Shown here piece by piece: positions 13,816 to 24,320 of a stretch of 64,000 nucleotides of DNA; position 1 is the first letter of the stretch, and each line of letters starts with the position of its first letter. This DNA comes from Bradyrhizobium sp. 1(2017) (GTDB taxonomy: Bacteria; Pseudomonadota; Alphaproteobacteria; Rhizobiales; Xanthobacteraceae). The position numbers and the translations under genes are program-made. Below the pieces are notes generated by a model. It had not been told where the DNA came from. It was given only the letters and a program-made list of their open reading frames with translations, and searched no databases. Where the stretch lies: contig NZ_CP050022.2 of NCBI RefSeq assembly GCF_011602485.2, positions 1,178,001 to 1,242,000 on the forward strand, given 5' to 3'.

Positions 13816-14886
13816 TCACGTCCCATTCAGCCATGCCAGCAGCTCCGCGTTGATCTCGCGCGGGTAGGTGTGGCTGAGATCGTCGATCTCGCGATAGGTG
13901 ACGTCGGCGCCGGCGGCCGAGAGTGCGGCCTGCGTCTGCCGCGCGGTTTGCACCGGAAACATCCAGTCGAGCCTGCCGTGGGTGATGAAGACAGGCAGGC
14001 CCTGCAGGCGCGTGGCATCCGCCACCTCCGCCATCAGCGGATGGAAGGTCGCCGACACCGGTGCAAGATGCGTGAAGGGCGATGCGCCGCCGAGGCCGGT
14101 GACGTAGCAGAAGGTGCCGCCGTCGCTCATGCCGGTCAGCAGCATGCGCGAGACATCGATGGTCCAGCGGCTGCGCACGATGTCGAGGATGCGCATGAGG
14201 TTCGGCGTGTCGTTGTCGTCGCCCATCAGCGCCCAGGTCGGGCCGGTCGCGGTCGGCGCCACCAGGATCGCGCCGAGGCTGCGCGCATCGCGCAGCCAGC
14301 TCCACAGGAAGCCGCGTCCATTGCCGCTGCCGCCATGCAACGCCATCACAAGCGGCATTGGCCGGTCGGGTGTGTAATATTCGGGCACATAGACCGAGAA
14401 GCCGCCGCGGCTGCCGGGCTCGTTGTGATCATGGAAGATGCCGGTGTGCTCGCTTGCGCCGACTTCCAGTCGCGCGAGCAGATCCGCATTCTCGCGATTT
14501 GCGGCGTTGAGGAAGAAGCTGCTCACCGGTGGAAACTGCACGGCCAGCGGATAAAGCGCCTCCTGCGCGCGGGGCACGTGGCGCAGCGCGCGGAATACCG
14601 CGACGAGATCGCCATTGCCGCGCTCGACCTCGCGAATGCCTGCAAAGGCGGCGAGCGTTTCATCGCAGGCCCGATCGAGCTGGCCACGCAGTCCGGCAAA
14701 CTGCTTCGGCCACTCTCGGATCGCCGCGCGTGCGGCTTGCAGAGTTTCGTCCGGCGTTCCGATCGCGTTCATCACGGAGGCGAAGGCCGGCGGATGCAGG
14801 TGCCGCTGGAAAAAGCCCAGCGCTTCCAGCGCATTGAGCAGCGGTGGTAGCACGGCCACAATGTCGTCCACCACCGCCTCGGTCAT
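13816..14886 (-). CDS. Alpha/beta-hydrolase (esterase, phospholipase/carboxylesterase-like)
   Basis: A 356-residue protein with a C-terminal alpha/beta-hydrolase domain (about residues 165-356). MPLVMALHGGSGNGRGF is the oxyanion-hole strand, LTGMSDGGTF the nucleophile elbow (GxSxG, Ser in GMSDGG), and VFITHGRLDWMFP and DLSHTYP supply the acid and histidine. The first 160 residues are helical and have no recognised domain. There is no signal peptide, so the enzyme is probably cytosolic. It is followed 21 bases later by the HtrA-like pseudoprotease gene on the same strand. Confidence 0.85.
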   Translation of the reverse strand: MTEAVVDDIVAVLPPLLNALEALGFFQRHLHPPAFASVMNAIGTPDETLQAARAAIREWPKQFAGLRGQLDRACDETLAAFAGIREVERGNGDLVAVFRALRHVPRAQEALYPLAVQFPPVSSFFLNAANRENADLLARLEVGASEHTGIFHDHNEPGSRGGFSVYVPEYYTPDRPMPLVMALHGGSGNGRGFLWSWLRDARSLGAILVAPTATGPTWALMGDDNDTPNLMRILDIVRSRWTIDVSRMLLTGMSDGGTFCYVTGLGGASPFTHLAPVSATFHPLMAEVADATRLQGLPVFITHGRLDWMFPVQTARQTQAALSAAGADVTYREIDDLSHTYPREINAELLAWLNGT

Positions 14887-14907
14887 CGCTGCTTCCTCGA
14901 AGTCGGC

Positions 14908-15879
14908 TCAGTGCAGCTTCGGCGCCTTCAACAGCTTGAAGCGGTCGGTCGACGTCACCGTGACATCGAAGGTGACGCCTTCATGATGCACGGTGAGCGG
15001 CACGTCGACGCCGGCGGCGCCGAGCGCCCACATTTTCTTGTAGAACGCGGTCTGGCCCGTGACCTTGTCGCCGTCCACGGCGAGGATGACGTCGCCGGTC
15101 TTGAGCTCGGCGCGGGCAGCCGGACCGTTGGCCGAGATTCCGATCACCACCACGCGGTTGTCGATCTCGGTCGAATAGAGTCCGAGCCAGGGTCGCGCCG
15201 GCTTGTTGACGCGGCCGAACTTGCGCAGATCATCCAATACCGGCTTCAACAGGTCGATCGGCACGATCATGTTGACGTGCTCGGCCTTGCCGTCGCGTTC
15301 GCGCTCGAGCTGAAGCGAGCCGATCCCGATCAATTGGCCACGCTCGTTGAGAAGCGCCGTGCCGCCCCAGTTCGGATGTGCGGGGTAGGTAAAGACGGCC
15401 TCGTCCAGCAGATATTCCCAGTAGCCGGCGAATTCCTGCTTGGCCACGATCTGGCTCGCGACCGATCGCGTGCGGCCGCCGGCGCCGCCGACCACGACGC
15501 GGTCGCCGATCCTGGTTTCGGCCGAGCTTCCGAGCGCCAGGGGCTCGACGTCGAGCTCGCCGAGCGCCTGCACCAGGCCGAACCCGGTCTCGGAATCGAA
15601 GCCGAGTGCATGCCCCTCCACGACCCGTCCGTCGGCGAGATGCAGCCATACGGATTCCGCCTCGGTGATGAGATAGCCGATGGTGAGCACCAGCCCGCGG
15701 TCGATGACGACACCGTTGCCGGCGCGTTCAGTGCCCAGCGTCTCGGCGCTGAAGGCATCCGGCGGGATGATGGAGTGCAAGCCGACGACGGACGCGAGCG
15801 CGCGGTCGAGATCGAAACCATAATCGCTCGCACGCGGCTGGTTGGCCGGTGGCACTCTCCATTCGGTCATGGCGGGCAT
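14908..15879 (-). CDS. HtrA/S1C-like protein with PDZ domain but no catalytic triad
   Basis: A 323-residue protein. Residues 30-215 align with the trypsin-like domain of HtrA/DegP (GNGVVIDRGLVLTIGYLITE, LADGRVVEGHALGFDSETGF, WGGTALLNERGQLIGIG) and 228-320 form a PDZ domain. All three catalytic positions are changed: His to Tyr69, Asp to Gly99, Ser to Trp171. No signal peptide or membrane helix is present, so it should be a cytosolic non-enzymatic scaffold, chaperone or peptide sensor. ATG 15879 is chosen because AGGAG lies six bases upstream; the frame is open to 16062. It lies upstream of the esterase gene on the same strand. Confidence 0.85.
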   Translation of the reverse strand: MPAMTEWRVPPANQPRASDYGFDLDRALASVVGLHSIIPPDAFSAETLGTERAGNGVVIDRGLVLTIGYLITEAESVWLHLADGRVVEGHALGFDSETGFGLVQALGELDVEPLALGSSAETRIGDRVVVGGAGGRTRSVASQIVAKQEFAGYWEYLLDEAVFTYPAHPNWGGTALLNERGQLIGIGSLQLERERDGKAEHVNMIVPIDLLKPVLDDLRKFGRVNKPARPWLGLYSTEIDNRVVVIGISANGPAARAELKTGDVILAVDGDKVTGQTAFYKKMWALGAAGVDVPLTVHHEGVTFDVTVTSTDRFKLLKAPKLH

Positions 15880-16172
15880 GGAGTTCTCCTGGCTGGGTGC
15901 GTTGCGCCGCCAAGGCCACCGGAGCGACGCGCGAAGCAAGGATAATTTAGGCCGGAGGAGGCCGTCTTGAAAGCCTCGTCCCCTAACTATTCCGGAGAAC
16001 CTCATGTGAAATCTTCGAAATGTGCGCGACCGGTTCGTGCAAGGCGCGACCAGGGAGTCCACTAATCCGGCACCGGCCGCATGGCAGGTGTCCGGCGAGG
16101 TGCTAGGCGGAGTGCGATGAAGCTGCTACCGATTGTCGCTTCGTTTTGACCTAGGGATCACGGACCGAAGCA

Positions 16173-17591
16173 ATGGATAACCGCAGCGACATCTGGCGTG
16201 GCATCGACACGATCAAGGCGCGTTTCATCGACCTCAGCGACAAGGTCTGGGGCATGCCTGAGGTCTGCTACACCGAAGCGAGGTCCGCGGCCGAACATCT
16301 CGCCGAGCTCCGCCATCAGGGTTTCCGCATTACCGAGCAGGTAGCAGGCATTCCGACCGCCGTGATGGGCGAATGGGGCGAGGGCGGTCCGGTCATCGCC
16401 TTCATGGGTGAATATGACGCGCTCCCGGGATTGAGCCAGGAGGCTGGCGTCGCCGAGCACCGCCCGATCGAGACCGGCGGCCATGGCCATGGCTGCGGTC
16501 ATAATCTGCTCGGTTCCGCGGCGCTGCTCGCCGCAACTGCGGTGAAGGACTGGCTTGCCGAGACCAAGGTGCCCGGCCGCGTACGCTATTACGGCTGCCC
16601 TGCGGAAGAAGGCGGCGCGGCCAAGGCCTTCATGGTGCGCTCCGGCGCGTTCGAGGACGCCGACATCGCCATCACCTGGCATCCGCACAGCTTCTGGGAA
16701 GTCGCGGTGACGCCTTCGCTCGCCAATACGCGCGCGGATTTCATCTTCACCGGCCGTACCTCGCATGCGGCGGCCTCGCCCCATCTCGGCCGTTCCGCGC
16801 TCGATGCGGTCGAGCTGATGAACGTCGGCGTGAACTACATGCGCGAGCACATGCCGAGCGACGCGCGCGTGCACTATGCGCTGCTCGACACCGGCGGCAT
16901 CGCGCCGAACGTCGTGCAGGCCCATGCGCGCGTGCGCTATTCGATCCGCGCGCGCGATCTTCCCGGGATGAACGAGCTGGTCGAGCGCGTGTCGAAGATC
17001 GCGCAGGGCGCGGCGCTGATGACCGAGACCAAGGTGGAGATGAAGATCATTTCCGCGGTTTCCAACATCCTGCCGAACGCGCCGCTGGAGCAGGCGCTGC
17101 ACCGGGTGATGGAGGAGCTCGGGCCGCCGCATTTCGACGAGGCGGACAAGGGCTTTGCCAGCCAGATCCGCGCGACGCTGAGCGACAAGGACATTTCATC
17201 GGTCTATTACGCGATCGGCATGGAGCCGACCGACCGGCCGCTGGCCGACTTCCTGGTGCCGCTGGATGCCAAGCGCAACCCGCTGGTGGGCTCCACCGAT
17301 GTCGGCGACGTGAGCTGGGTGGTGCCGACCGTACAGGTTCACGCACCGACGGTTGCAATCGGCACACCCTTCCACACCTGGCAGGTCGTGGCGCAGGGCA
17401 AGAGCCCGCACGCCCACAAGGCCATGGTGCAGGCCGCCAAGGCGATGGCCGGTCTCGGCATCAAGGCGCTGACGGAACCGGAGCTGATCAACTCCGCCAA
17501 GGCCGATCTGAAGAAGCGGACGGCCAAGACGCCTTACGTTTGTCCGTTGCCGGACCACGTCGCCCCGCCGCTCGACATGTCCGTGGCGTAG
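16173..17591 (+). CDS. M20-family metallo-amidohydrolase (AbgB-like)
   Basis: A 472-residue zinc-dependent amidohydrolase. GHGHGCGHNLLGSAAL, CPAEEGG, ITWHPHSFWE and HTWQVVAQGKSPHAHKAM carry the metal ligands and catalytic glutamate; the dimerisation domain sits between about residues 190 and 310. It resembles the p-aminobenzoyl-glutamate hydrolase subunit AbgB and related N-acyl-amino-acid or dipeptide hydrolases. The five ABC-importer genes that follow suggest the importer brings in the amide or peptide substrate it cleaves. A 10-bp hairpin (17648-17677) separates it from the importer, so the two may be only partly co-transcribed. Confidence 0.88.
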   Translation: MDNRSDIWRGIDTIKARFIDLSDKVWGMPEVCYTEARSAAEHLAELRHQGFRITEQVAGIPTAVMGEWGEGGPVIAFMGEYDALPGLSQEAGVAEHRPIETGGHGHGCGHNLLGSAALLAATAVKDWLAETKVPGRVRYYGCPAEEGGAAKAFMVRSGAFEDADIAITWHPHSFWEVAVTPSLANTRADFIFTGRTSHAAASPHLGRSALDAVELMNVGVNYMREHMPSDARVHYALLDTGGIAPNVVQAHARVRYSIRARDLPGMNELVERVSKIAQGAALMTETKVEMKIISAVSNILPNAPLEQALHRVMEELGPPHFDEADKGFASQIRATLSDKDISSVYYAIGMEPTDRPLADFLVPLDAKRNPLVGSTDVGDVSWVVPTVQVHAPTVAIGTPFHTWQVVAQGKSPHAHKAMVQAAKAMAGLGIKALTEPELINSAKADLKKRTAKTPYVCPLPDHVAPPLDMSVA

Positions 17592-17647
17592 AATTTTGCC
17601 TCGATACTTCGTCTGATCCGGCGAATAAATTTTCCGCAGTGCAGCGT

Positions 17648-17677
17648 GCAATCCAGCCTGTTTTCATGCTGGATTGC
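17648..17677 (+). terminator. Hairpin after the M20 gene
   Basis: GCAATCCAGC (17648-17657) / GCTGGATTGC (17668-17677), loop CTGTTTTCAT, no T tract. Possible partial terminator between the hydrolase and the ABC importer. Confidence 0.4.
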
Positions 17678-17853
17678 CGAACAGTTGGGCTAACGGAACA
17701 CCGGTTTGCCCAACGGACAGTCAGAAGACCGTTTGCACACACACGGTCCCAGTTGACGTGCACCCCATTCGGTGCGCCATCTACTGCCAGCCAAATGGGC
17801 GGCCGCGCATCACGGCCGCCTTCATCACTATGGGAACCAGACGGGGGACAACC

Positions 17854-19647
17854 ATGCTGGATAAAGAACTGCGTTCGATGATCGGCGAGGTGAAGGACGG
17901 GCGGATGGATCGCCGCGCCTTCATCCAGCGTCTGGCGGCGGTGGGCCTGACCGCGCCGCTGGCCAACCAGATCCTTGCGCTCGGCGGTGTGGCGATGGCG
18001 CAAGGCGCCTCGACCTACAAGCCGACCAAGCGCGGCGGCGGCGGCCCATTGAAGCTGCTGTGGTGGCAGGGCCCGACCCTGCTCAATCCGCATTTCGCCA
18101 CCGGCACCAAGGACCAGGACGGCTCGCGCCTGTTCTATGAACCGCTCGCCTGCTGGGACCCGGACGGCAACATGAAGCTGGTTCTGGCGGCCGAAATCCC
18201 CTCGGTGCAGAACGGCCTGCTCGCTGCCGACGGCACGTCGGTGACGTGGAAGCTGAAGCCGGGCGTGAAATGGCACGACGGCAAGCCATTCTCGGCCGAC
18301 GACGTCGTCTTCACCTGGGAATACACCAAGGACCCGGCGACCGCGACCGTCACCAGCGGTACCTATCGCGACCTCAAGGTCGAGAAGATCGACGATCTCA
18401 CGGTCAAGATCACCTTCCAGAAGCCGACGCCGTTCTGGGCCGACGCGTTCGTCGGCGCTGGTGCCGGCCAGATTATTCCGAAGCATCTGTTCGCCGACTT
18501 CATCGGCTCGAAGTCCCGCGAAGCACCGACCAATCTCTCGCCCGTCGGCACCGGTCCCTACAAATTCGTCGAGTTCAAGCCGGGCGATCTGATCCGCGGC
18601 GTGATCAATCCCGACTATCACATGGCCAATCGTCCCTATTTCGATTCGATCGAGATGAAGGGCGGCGGCGACGCCGTCTCGGCCGCGCGCGCGGTGATCC
18701 AGACCGGCGAATATGATTTCGGATGGAACATTCAGGTCGAGGACGACGTGCTTCTCCGCCTCGAGAAGGGCGGCAAGGGCAAGACCATCTACGCCGTGGG
18801 CGGCGACACCGAGTTCATCGCGCTGAACTTCTCCGACCCCAACACCGAGGTCGACGGCGAGCGCTCCTCGATGAAGACCAAGCATCCGCTGTTCTCCGAC
18901 CCGGCGGTTCGCAAAGCGCTGTCGATGCTGGTCGACCGCGACTCCATCAAGAAGGCGATCTACGGCCGTGCCGGCCGCACCACCGCCAACTTCCTGAACG
19001 GTCCCGAGAAGTTCGTTTCCAAGAACACCTCGTGGGAATTCAATATCGAGAAGGCCTCCAAGCTGCTCGACGACGCCGGCTGGAAACCCGGCGCCGACGG
19101 CATCCGGGAGAAGGACGGCAAGAAGCTGAAGCTGCTGTACCAGACCTCGATCAACGGTCCGCGCCAGAAGACCCAGGCCATCGTCAAGCAGGCCTGTCAG
19201 AAGGCCGGCATCGACGTCGAGCTGAAGTCGGTCGTCGCGTCCGTGTTCTTCTCGTCCGACGTCGCCAACCCCGACACCTATCCGAAGTTCTATGCCGACC
19301 TCGAGATGTTTCAGATTCCGCTGAGCCAGCCGGATCCGTCGCAGCACATGCGCCGCTATCATTCGCGCTATATCGCCAGCAAGGAAAACAAGTGGCAGGG
19401 CACGAATTTCACGCGCTGGACCAACAAGGAGTATGACGACGCGATCGACGCGGCCGATGCCGAGATGGATCCGGTCAAGCGCGCCGCGCTCTACATCAAG
19501 TGCAACGACCTGATGTGGCAGGACACCGTCTTCATCCCGGCGATGCATCGCCTGAAGGTGGAAGCGTCCGCGAACACGCTGCGCCCGGTGATCTCTGGTT
19601 GGGCCAACGAAACCGACAACATCTTCGACTGGTACCGCGAGGAATGA
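17854..19647 (+). CDS. Peptide-type ABC importer, substrate-binding protein (SBP family 5)
   Basis: A 597-residue extracytoplasmic binding protein of the DppA/OppA type. The N-terminus has a twin-arginine signal (MDRRAFIQRLAAVGLTAP...AMAQG). The body has the family-5 marks: LFYEPLACWDPDG, LKPGVKWHDGKPFSADDVVF, NLSPVGTGPYKF and a C-terminal lobe ending NIFDWY. I use ATG 17854 (GGGGGA upstream); ATG 17830 is also in frame. The four genes after it encode two permeases and two ATPases, giving a complete dipeptide/oligopeptide-type importer. Confidence 0.92.
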   Translation: MLDKELRSMIGEVKDGRMDRRAFIQRLAAVGLTAPLANQILALGGVAMAQGASTYKPTKRGGGGPLKLLWWQGPTLLNPHFATGTKDQDGSRLFYEPLACWDPDGNMKLVLAAEIPSVQNGLLAADGTSVTWKLKPGVKWHDGKPFSADDVVFTWEYTKDPATATVTSGTYRDLKVEKIDDLTVKITFQKPTPFWADAFVGAGAGQIIPKHLFADFIGSKSREAPTNLSPVGTGPYKFVEFKPGDLIRGVINPDYHMANRPYFDSIEMKGGGDAVSAARAVIQTGEYDFGWNIQVEDDVLLRLEKGGKGKTIYAVGGDTEFIALNFSDPNTEVDGERSSMKTKHPLFSDPAVRKALSMLVDRDSIKKAIYGRAGRTTANFLNGPEKFVSKNTSWEFNIEKASKLLDDAGWKPGADGIREKDGKKLKLLYQTSINGPRQKTQAIVKQACQKAGIDVELKSVVASVFFSSDVANPDTYPKFYADLEMFQIPLSQPDPSQHMRRYHSRYIASKENKWQGTNFTRWTNKEYDDAIDAADAEMDPVKRAALYIKCNDLMWQDTVFIPAMHRLKVEASANTLRPVISGWANETDNIFDWYREE

Positions 19648-19677
19648 TCACGCGCGCCTAGGCGGGGTCCTTCCCTC

Positions 19678-20637
19678 ATGAGTCAGTATGTCCTGCGTCG
19701 CCTGATGATCGCGATTCCGAGCTTGCTCGGAATCTCGGCCGTCCTGTTTTTCGTGCTGGCGCTCGCGCCCGGCGATCCCTTCTCGGAACTGGCGACCAAT
19801 CCGAACGTGCCACCCGAAGTGCAGGCCGCACTTCGGGCCAAGTTCGGCCTCGACGATCCGATCTACCTCCGCTACCTGCACTGGCTCAACGCCATGGTGC
19901 ACGGTGACTGGGGCTTCTCCTTCGTCAGCCGGATGAACGTCGACACGCTGATCCTTCAGCGTCTGCCGGCGACGCTCTACGTGATCGGCTCGGCGCAGAT
20001 CCTGGCGCTGCTGATCGCGATCCCCGTCGGGGTCTATGCGGCCACAAAGCCCTATTCGATCTTCGACCAGATCGCGAACACGCTCGCCTTCATCGGCTTT
20101 TCGCTGCCGACCTTCTTCACCGGTCTGTTGTTCATCCTGATCTTCTCGGTGACGCTGGACTGGCTGCCTTTCGTCTATTCCACCGACATCAAGGCGACCG
20201 GCATCCGCTGGGTGCTCGAGATGATCCGGCAGGCGATCATGCCGGTGGCGGTGCTCGGGCTTTTCCAGGCGGCATCGATGACGCGCTTCGTGCGCTCGGC
20301 GATGCTGGACGTGATCCGGCTCGACTACGTCACAACCGCCCGTGCCAAGGGGCTCGGTCAGGCCAAGGTCATCGTCAAGCACGTGATGCGGAACGCCATG
20401 ATCCCGGTGGTGACGCTGATCGCCTTGCAGATGCCGGCCGTGTTCGGCGGCGCTATCGTCACCGAGCAGATCTTTCGCATCCCCGGCATCGGATCGCTCT
20501 TGATTACCTCCATTCTCTCGAACGACACGCCGGTCGTGATGGCCGTCACCTTCGTGTTTGCGTGCCTGGTCGTGCTGTTCAATCTCATCGCGGACGTCCT
20601 GTATGGCTGGCTTGACCCTCGCATCTCCCTCCGCTGA
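19678..20637 (+). CDS. Peptide-type ABC importer, permease 1 (DppB-like)
   Basis: A 319-residue permease with six predicted transmembrane helices. It starts MSQYVLRRLMIAIPSLLGIS, the usual DppB/OppB N-terminal helix, and has the EAA loop (DYVTTARAKGLGQAKVIVKH) that contacts the ATPase. The FRIPGIGSLLI segment near the C-terminus is also characteristic. The gene lies 30 bases after the binding protein and overlaps the next permease by 35 bases. Confidence 0.93.
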   Translation: MSQYVLRRLMIAIPSLLGISAVLFFVLALAPGDPFSELATNPNVPPEVQAALRAKFGLDDPIYLRYLHWLNAMVHGDWGFSFVSRMNVDTLILQRLPATLYVIGSAQILALLIAIPVGVYAATKPYSIFDQIANTLAFIGFSLPTFFTGLLFILIFSVTLDWLPFVYSTDIKATGIRWVLEMIRQAIMPVAVLGLFQAASMTRFVRSAMLDVIRLDYVTTARAKGLGQAKVIVKHVMRNAMIPVVTLIALQMPAVFGGAIVTEQIFRIPGIGSLLITSILSNDTPVVMAVTFVFACLVVLFNLIADVLYGWLDPRISLR

Positions 20638-21520
20638 GCGGCGCGCTTACTCGCCGTGGCGCGAGACGTGGCGGCGCTACAGCCGCCACAAGCTCGCCGT
20701 TGTCAGCGCCTTCCTGCTGCTCATCCTGGTGCTGGCCGTGGTGGTCGGGCCCTTCGTGTGGCGCGTGAAGATCAACGACATCGACATCGTCGCGGGCCTG
20801 CAGGGACCTTCGCTCGCCCATCCCTTCGGCACCGACGATCTCGGCCAAGACATTCTGGCGCGAATGATCTATGGCGGTCGTATCTCGCTCGCGGTCGGGC
20901 TCGCGGCGATGCTGGTCTCCGTGATCATCGGTGTGCTGATTGGCGCGCTCGCCGGCATGTCGCGCGGCGCGCTCGGCCACGGCCTGATGTGGCTCACCGA
21001 CCTCTTCCTGTCGCTGCCGCAATTGCCGCTGCTCTTGCTGCTGATCTACTTGTTCCGCGACGGGCTGAAGCAGATGTTCGGTCCAGAAGGCGGCATCTTC
21101 ATCCTGATCGTGCTGGTCATCGGCGGCCTGCGCTGGATGCCGGTGGCGCGCCTCGTGCGCGCGCAGTTCCTGTCGATCCGCGAAAAGGAATTCGTCGAGG
21201 CTGCGCGTGCGCTCGGGGCAAGTCCAGTGCGGCAGGTGGTGCGGCACATCCTGCCCAATGCGCTCGGTCCGGTGATCATCGCCGGCACCATCGACGTCGC
21301 CGCCGCCATCATCGCTGAATCGACGCTGTCCTTCCTCGGTCTCGGTTTCCCGCCGGATACCCCGACCTGGGGCCGGCTGCTCTACGACGCCAAGGATTTT
21401 CTGGATATCGGTCCGCACTGGGCCCTGTTTCCGGGCGGCGCGATCTTCGTCGCGGTGGTCGCCATTAACTTCATCGGCGACGGCCTGCGCGACGCGCTCG
21501 ATGCGCGACGGGTGATCTGA
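20603..21520 (+). CDS. Peptide-type ABC importer, permease 2 (DppC-like)
   Basis: A 305-residue permease of the DppC/OppC type. The N-terminus has a soluble stretch then a first helix (LAVVSAFLLLILVLAVVVGPF). HPFGTDDLGQDILARMIYGGRISL is diagnostic (read as two parts around DLGQD), and the EAA loop is EFVEAARALGASPVRQVVRH. ATG 20603 is inside the previous gene, overlapping it by 35 bases; an upstream frame extension to 20558 is unlikely. Stop and next ATG overlap by one base (TGATG). Confidence 0.93.
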   Translation: MAGLTLASPSAERRAYSPWRETWRRYSRHKLAVVSAFLLLILVLAVVVGPFVWRVKINDIDIVAGLQGPSLAHPFGTDDLGQDILARMIYGGRISLAVGLAAMLVSVIIGVLIGALAGMSRGALGHGLMWLTDLFLSLPQLPLLLLLIYLFRDGLKQMFGPEGGIFILIVLVIGGLRWMPVARLVRAQFLSIREKEFVEAARALGASPVRQVVRHILPNALGPVIIAGTIDVAAAIIAESTLSFLGLGFPPDTPTWGRLLYDAKDFLDIGPHWALFPGGAIFVAVVAINFIGDGLRDALDARRVI

Positions 21521-22511
21521 TGGCGCCGCTGCTCGAGATCAAGGGCCTGAAAACCCACTTCTCAACCGACGACGGCATCCTCCAGGCCGTCGACGGCGTC
21601 GACATCTCCATAAACAAGGGCGAGACGCTCTGCGTGGTCGGCGAGTCCGGCTGCGGCAAGACCGTCACCGCAATGTCGATCCTGAAGCTGATCGCGATGC
21701 CGCCGGGCCGGATCGCGGCGGGCCAGATCATCTTCGAGGGACGCGATCTCGTGCCGCTGACGAGCAATCAGCTCGACGAGATCCGCGCCAAGGAGATCGG
21801 GTTCATCTTCCAGGAGCCGATGACGTCGCTCAATCCGGTGCTCACCATCGGCGAGCAGATCGCCGAGAGCCTGCGTCGGCACGAAGCGGTGACCAAGAAG
21901 CAGGCGCTCGAGCGCACCATCGAGATGCTGAAGCTGGTGCAGATTCCGAATGCCGAAGGCCGCGTGCACAATTATCCGCACCAGTTCTCCGGCGGCATGC
22001 GTCAGCGCGTCATGATCGCGATGGCGCTGGCCTGCAAGCCCAAGCTGATCATCGCCGACGAGCCGACCACTGCGCTCGACGTCACCATCCAGGCCCAGAT
22101 CCTCGACCTGCTCCAGGACATGAAGGACCGCTTCGGCATGGCGGTGATGCTGATCACCCATGCCATGGGCGTCGTCGCCGAAACCGCGCAGCGCGTCGTC
22201 GTGATGTATGCCGGCAAAGTCGTGGAAGAGGCGCCCGTCGACGACCTCTTCGGCGATCCCCGACATCCCTATACGCAAGGGTTGATTCGCTCGATCCCGC
22301 GCATCGACCTCGACAGTGAGCACAAGACGCGGCTGGAGGCGATCGGCGGCTCGGTACCTATCCTGATCAATCCCCCGGTCGGCTGCCGCTTTGCGCCGCG
22401 CTGCAAGTTCGCCATGGAGGTCTGCACCGAGAAGGAGCCGTTGCTGCGCGAGATCGCGCCTGGCCATCGCATGGCCTGTCACTTGGGAGATTCTAGCCTC
22501 GGAGGCGCGGC

Positions 22512-22515
<4 letters not shown>
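21520..22515 (+). CDS. Peptide-type ABC importer, ATPase 1 (DppD-like)
   Basis: A 331-residue ABC ATPase. Walker A is GESGCGKT (about residue 44), Q-loop [12 protein letters not shown], signature [15 protein letters not shown], Walker [13 protein letters not shown], and the H-loop is in MLITHAMGV. The C-terminal extension with three or four Cys ([14 protein letters not shown]) is the oligopeptide-type iron-sulfur-like motif. Pairs with the next ATPase; the two genes overlap by four bases. Confidence 0.94.
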
Positions 22516-23480
<965 letters not shown>

Positions 23481-23498
23481 CGGCGGGGAGCGCGGATT

Positions 23499-24119
23499 TT
23501 ACTCGCGAAGCAGGCCGTACTCCGCAAGGGCCTGCTTGAACCCCTCCACCGACGTGTGGTGATGCGCGAAGAGGCCCGCCTCGCGCGCGCCGGCGACATT
23601 GGCCATGAGATCATCGACGAACAGGGTGGTCTCCGGCCTCGCATCGAGTTCCGACAGGCAGAGGCGGTAGCAGCGCGGGTCCGGCTTCGCCGTCTTGAAT
23701 TGGGCCGAAGTGTAGATTCGCGCGCCGAACAGCGGCTGCAAGTTCGGCAGCAGCGTGTCGATGTGGTCGGCGACCAGTGTGGTGTTGTTGGTCAGGACGG
23801 CAATGTCGACGGTCTTGCGCAAGCTGCCGGCAATCTCCAGCATCGCGCGATTGGCCTGCATAGAGCGGCGCCGCGCCTCGACCCATTCCTCGAGCGACAA
23901 GGGATAGCCGATGCGTTCGCCAAAGCCCCGCAGATAGTCCGCGGCATCGAGCGTGCCGGAATCGCCGAGCAGCTCGTATCCGCTGTCCCAGATCGCCTCG
24001 TGGATGGATTCGCTGGTCGATCCCGCGAGCTCCGCCAGATACGCGACGCGCTTTCCCCTGTCGTAGTTGCACAGGACATTGTCCATGTCGAAGAGGACGA
24101 GCTTGATCCCATCAGCCAC
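23499..24119 (-). CDS. HAD-family phosphatase
   Basis: A 206-residue haloacid-dehalogenase-fold hydrolase. Motif I is LFDMDNVLCNYD (nucleophile and acid Asp), motif II VLTNNTT, the motif III Lys is in KTAKPDPRCY and motif IV is TLFVDDLMANV. The small helical cap between motifs I and II suggests a small phosphorylated metabolite such as a sugar or nucleotide phosphate. The start is GTG at 24119. It stands alone on the minus strand between the importer and the diguanylate cyclase. Confidence 0.88.
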   Translation of the reverse strand: MADGIKLVLFDMDNVLCNYDRGKRVAYLAELAGSTSESIHEAIWDSGYELLGDSGTLDAADYLRGFGERIGYPLSLEEWVEARRRSMQANRAMLEIAGSLRKTVDIAVLTNNTTLVADHIDTLLPNLQPLFGARIYTSAQFKTAKPDPRCYRLCLSELDARPETTLFVDDLMANVAGAREAGLFAHHHTSVEGFKQALAEYGLLRE

Positions 24120-24320
24120 AGCAGCACTCTCGGAATGGCCGGACGTCCGGCCCTGCTCCTGGTCATATCCTGCCCGAGCGCGCGCGACAAACGCCGGAGC
24201 GAAGTTCGAACTCGGCGATGGATGGCGCGATCGAATTTCGAAAGCGAATATTCAGAATGCCTGCGGCAGCCACGTCCGCAAAGGGCAGCGTGCGCACCGC
24301 TTGATGACCGGTCGATCCCG

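Noticed and set aside
17488..19548. 686-codon minus-strand frame opposite the binding-protein gene
   Set aside because: Antisense shadow; the plus-strand frame has a complete family-5 binding protein.
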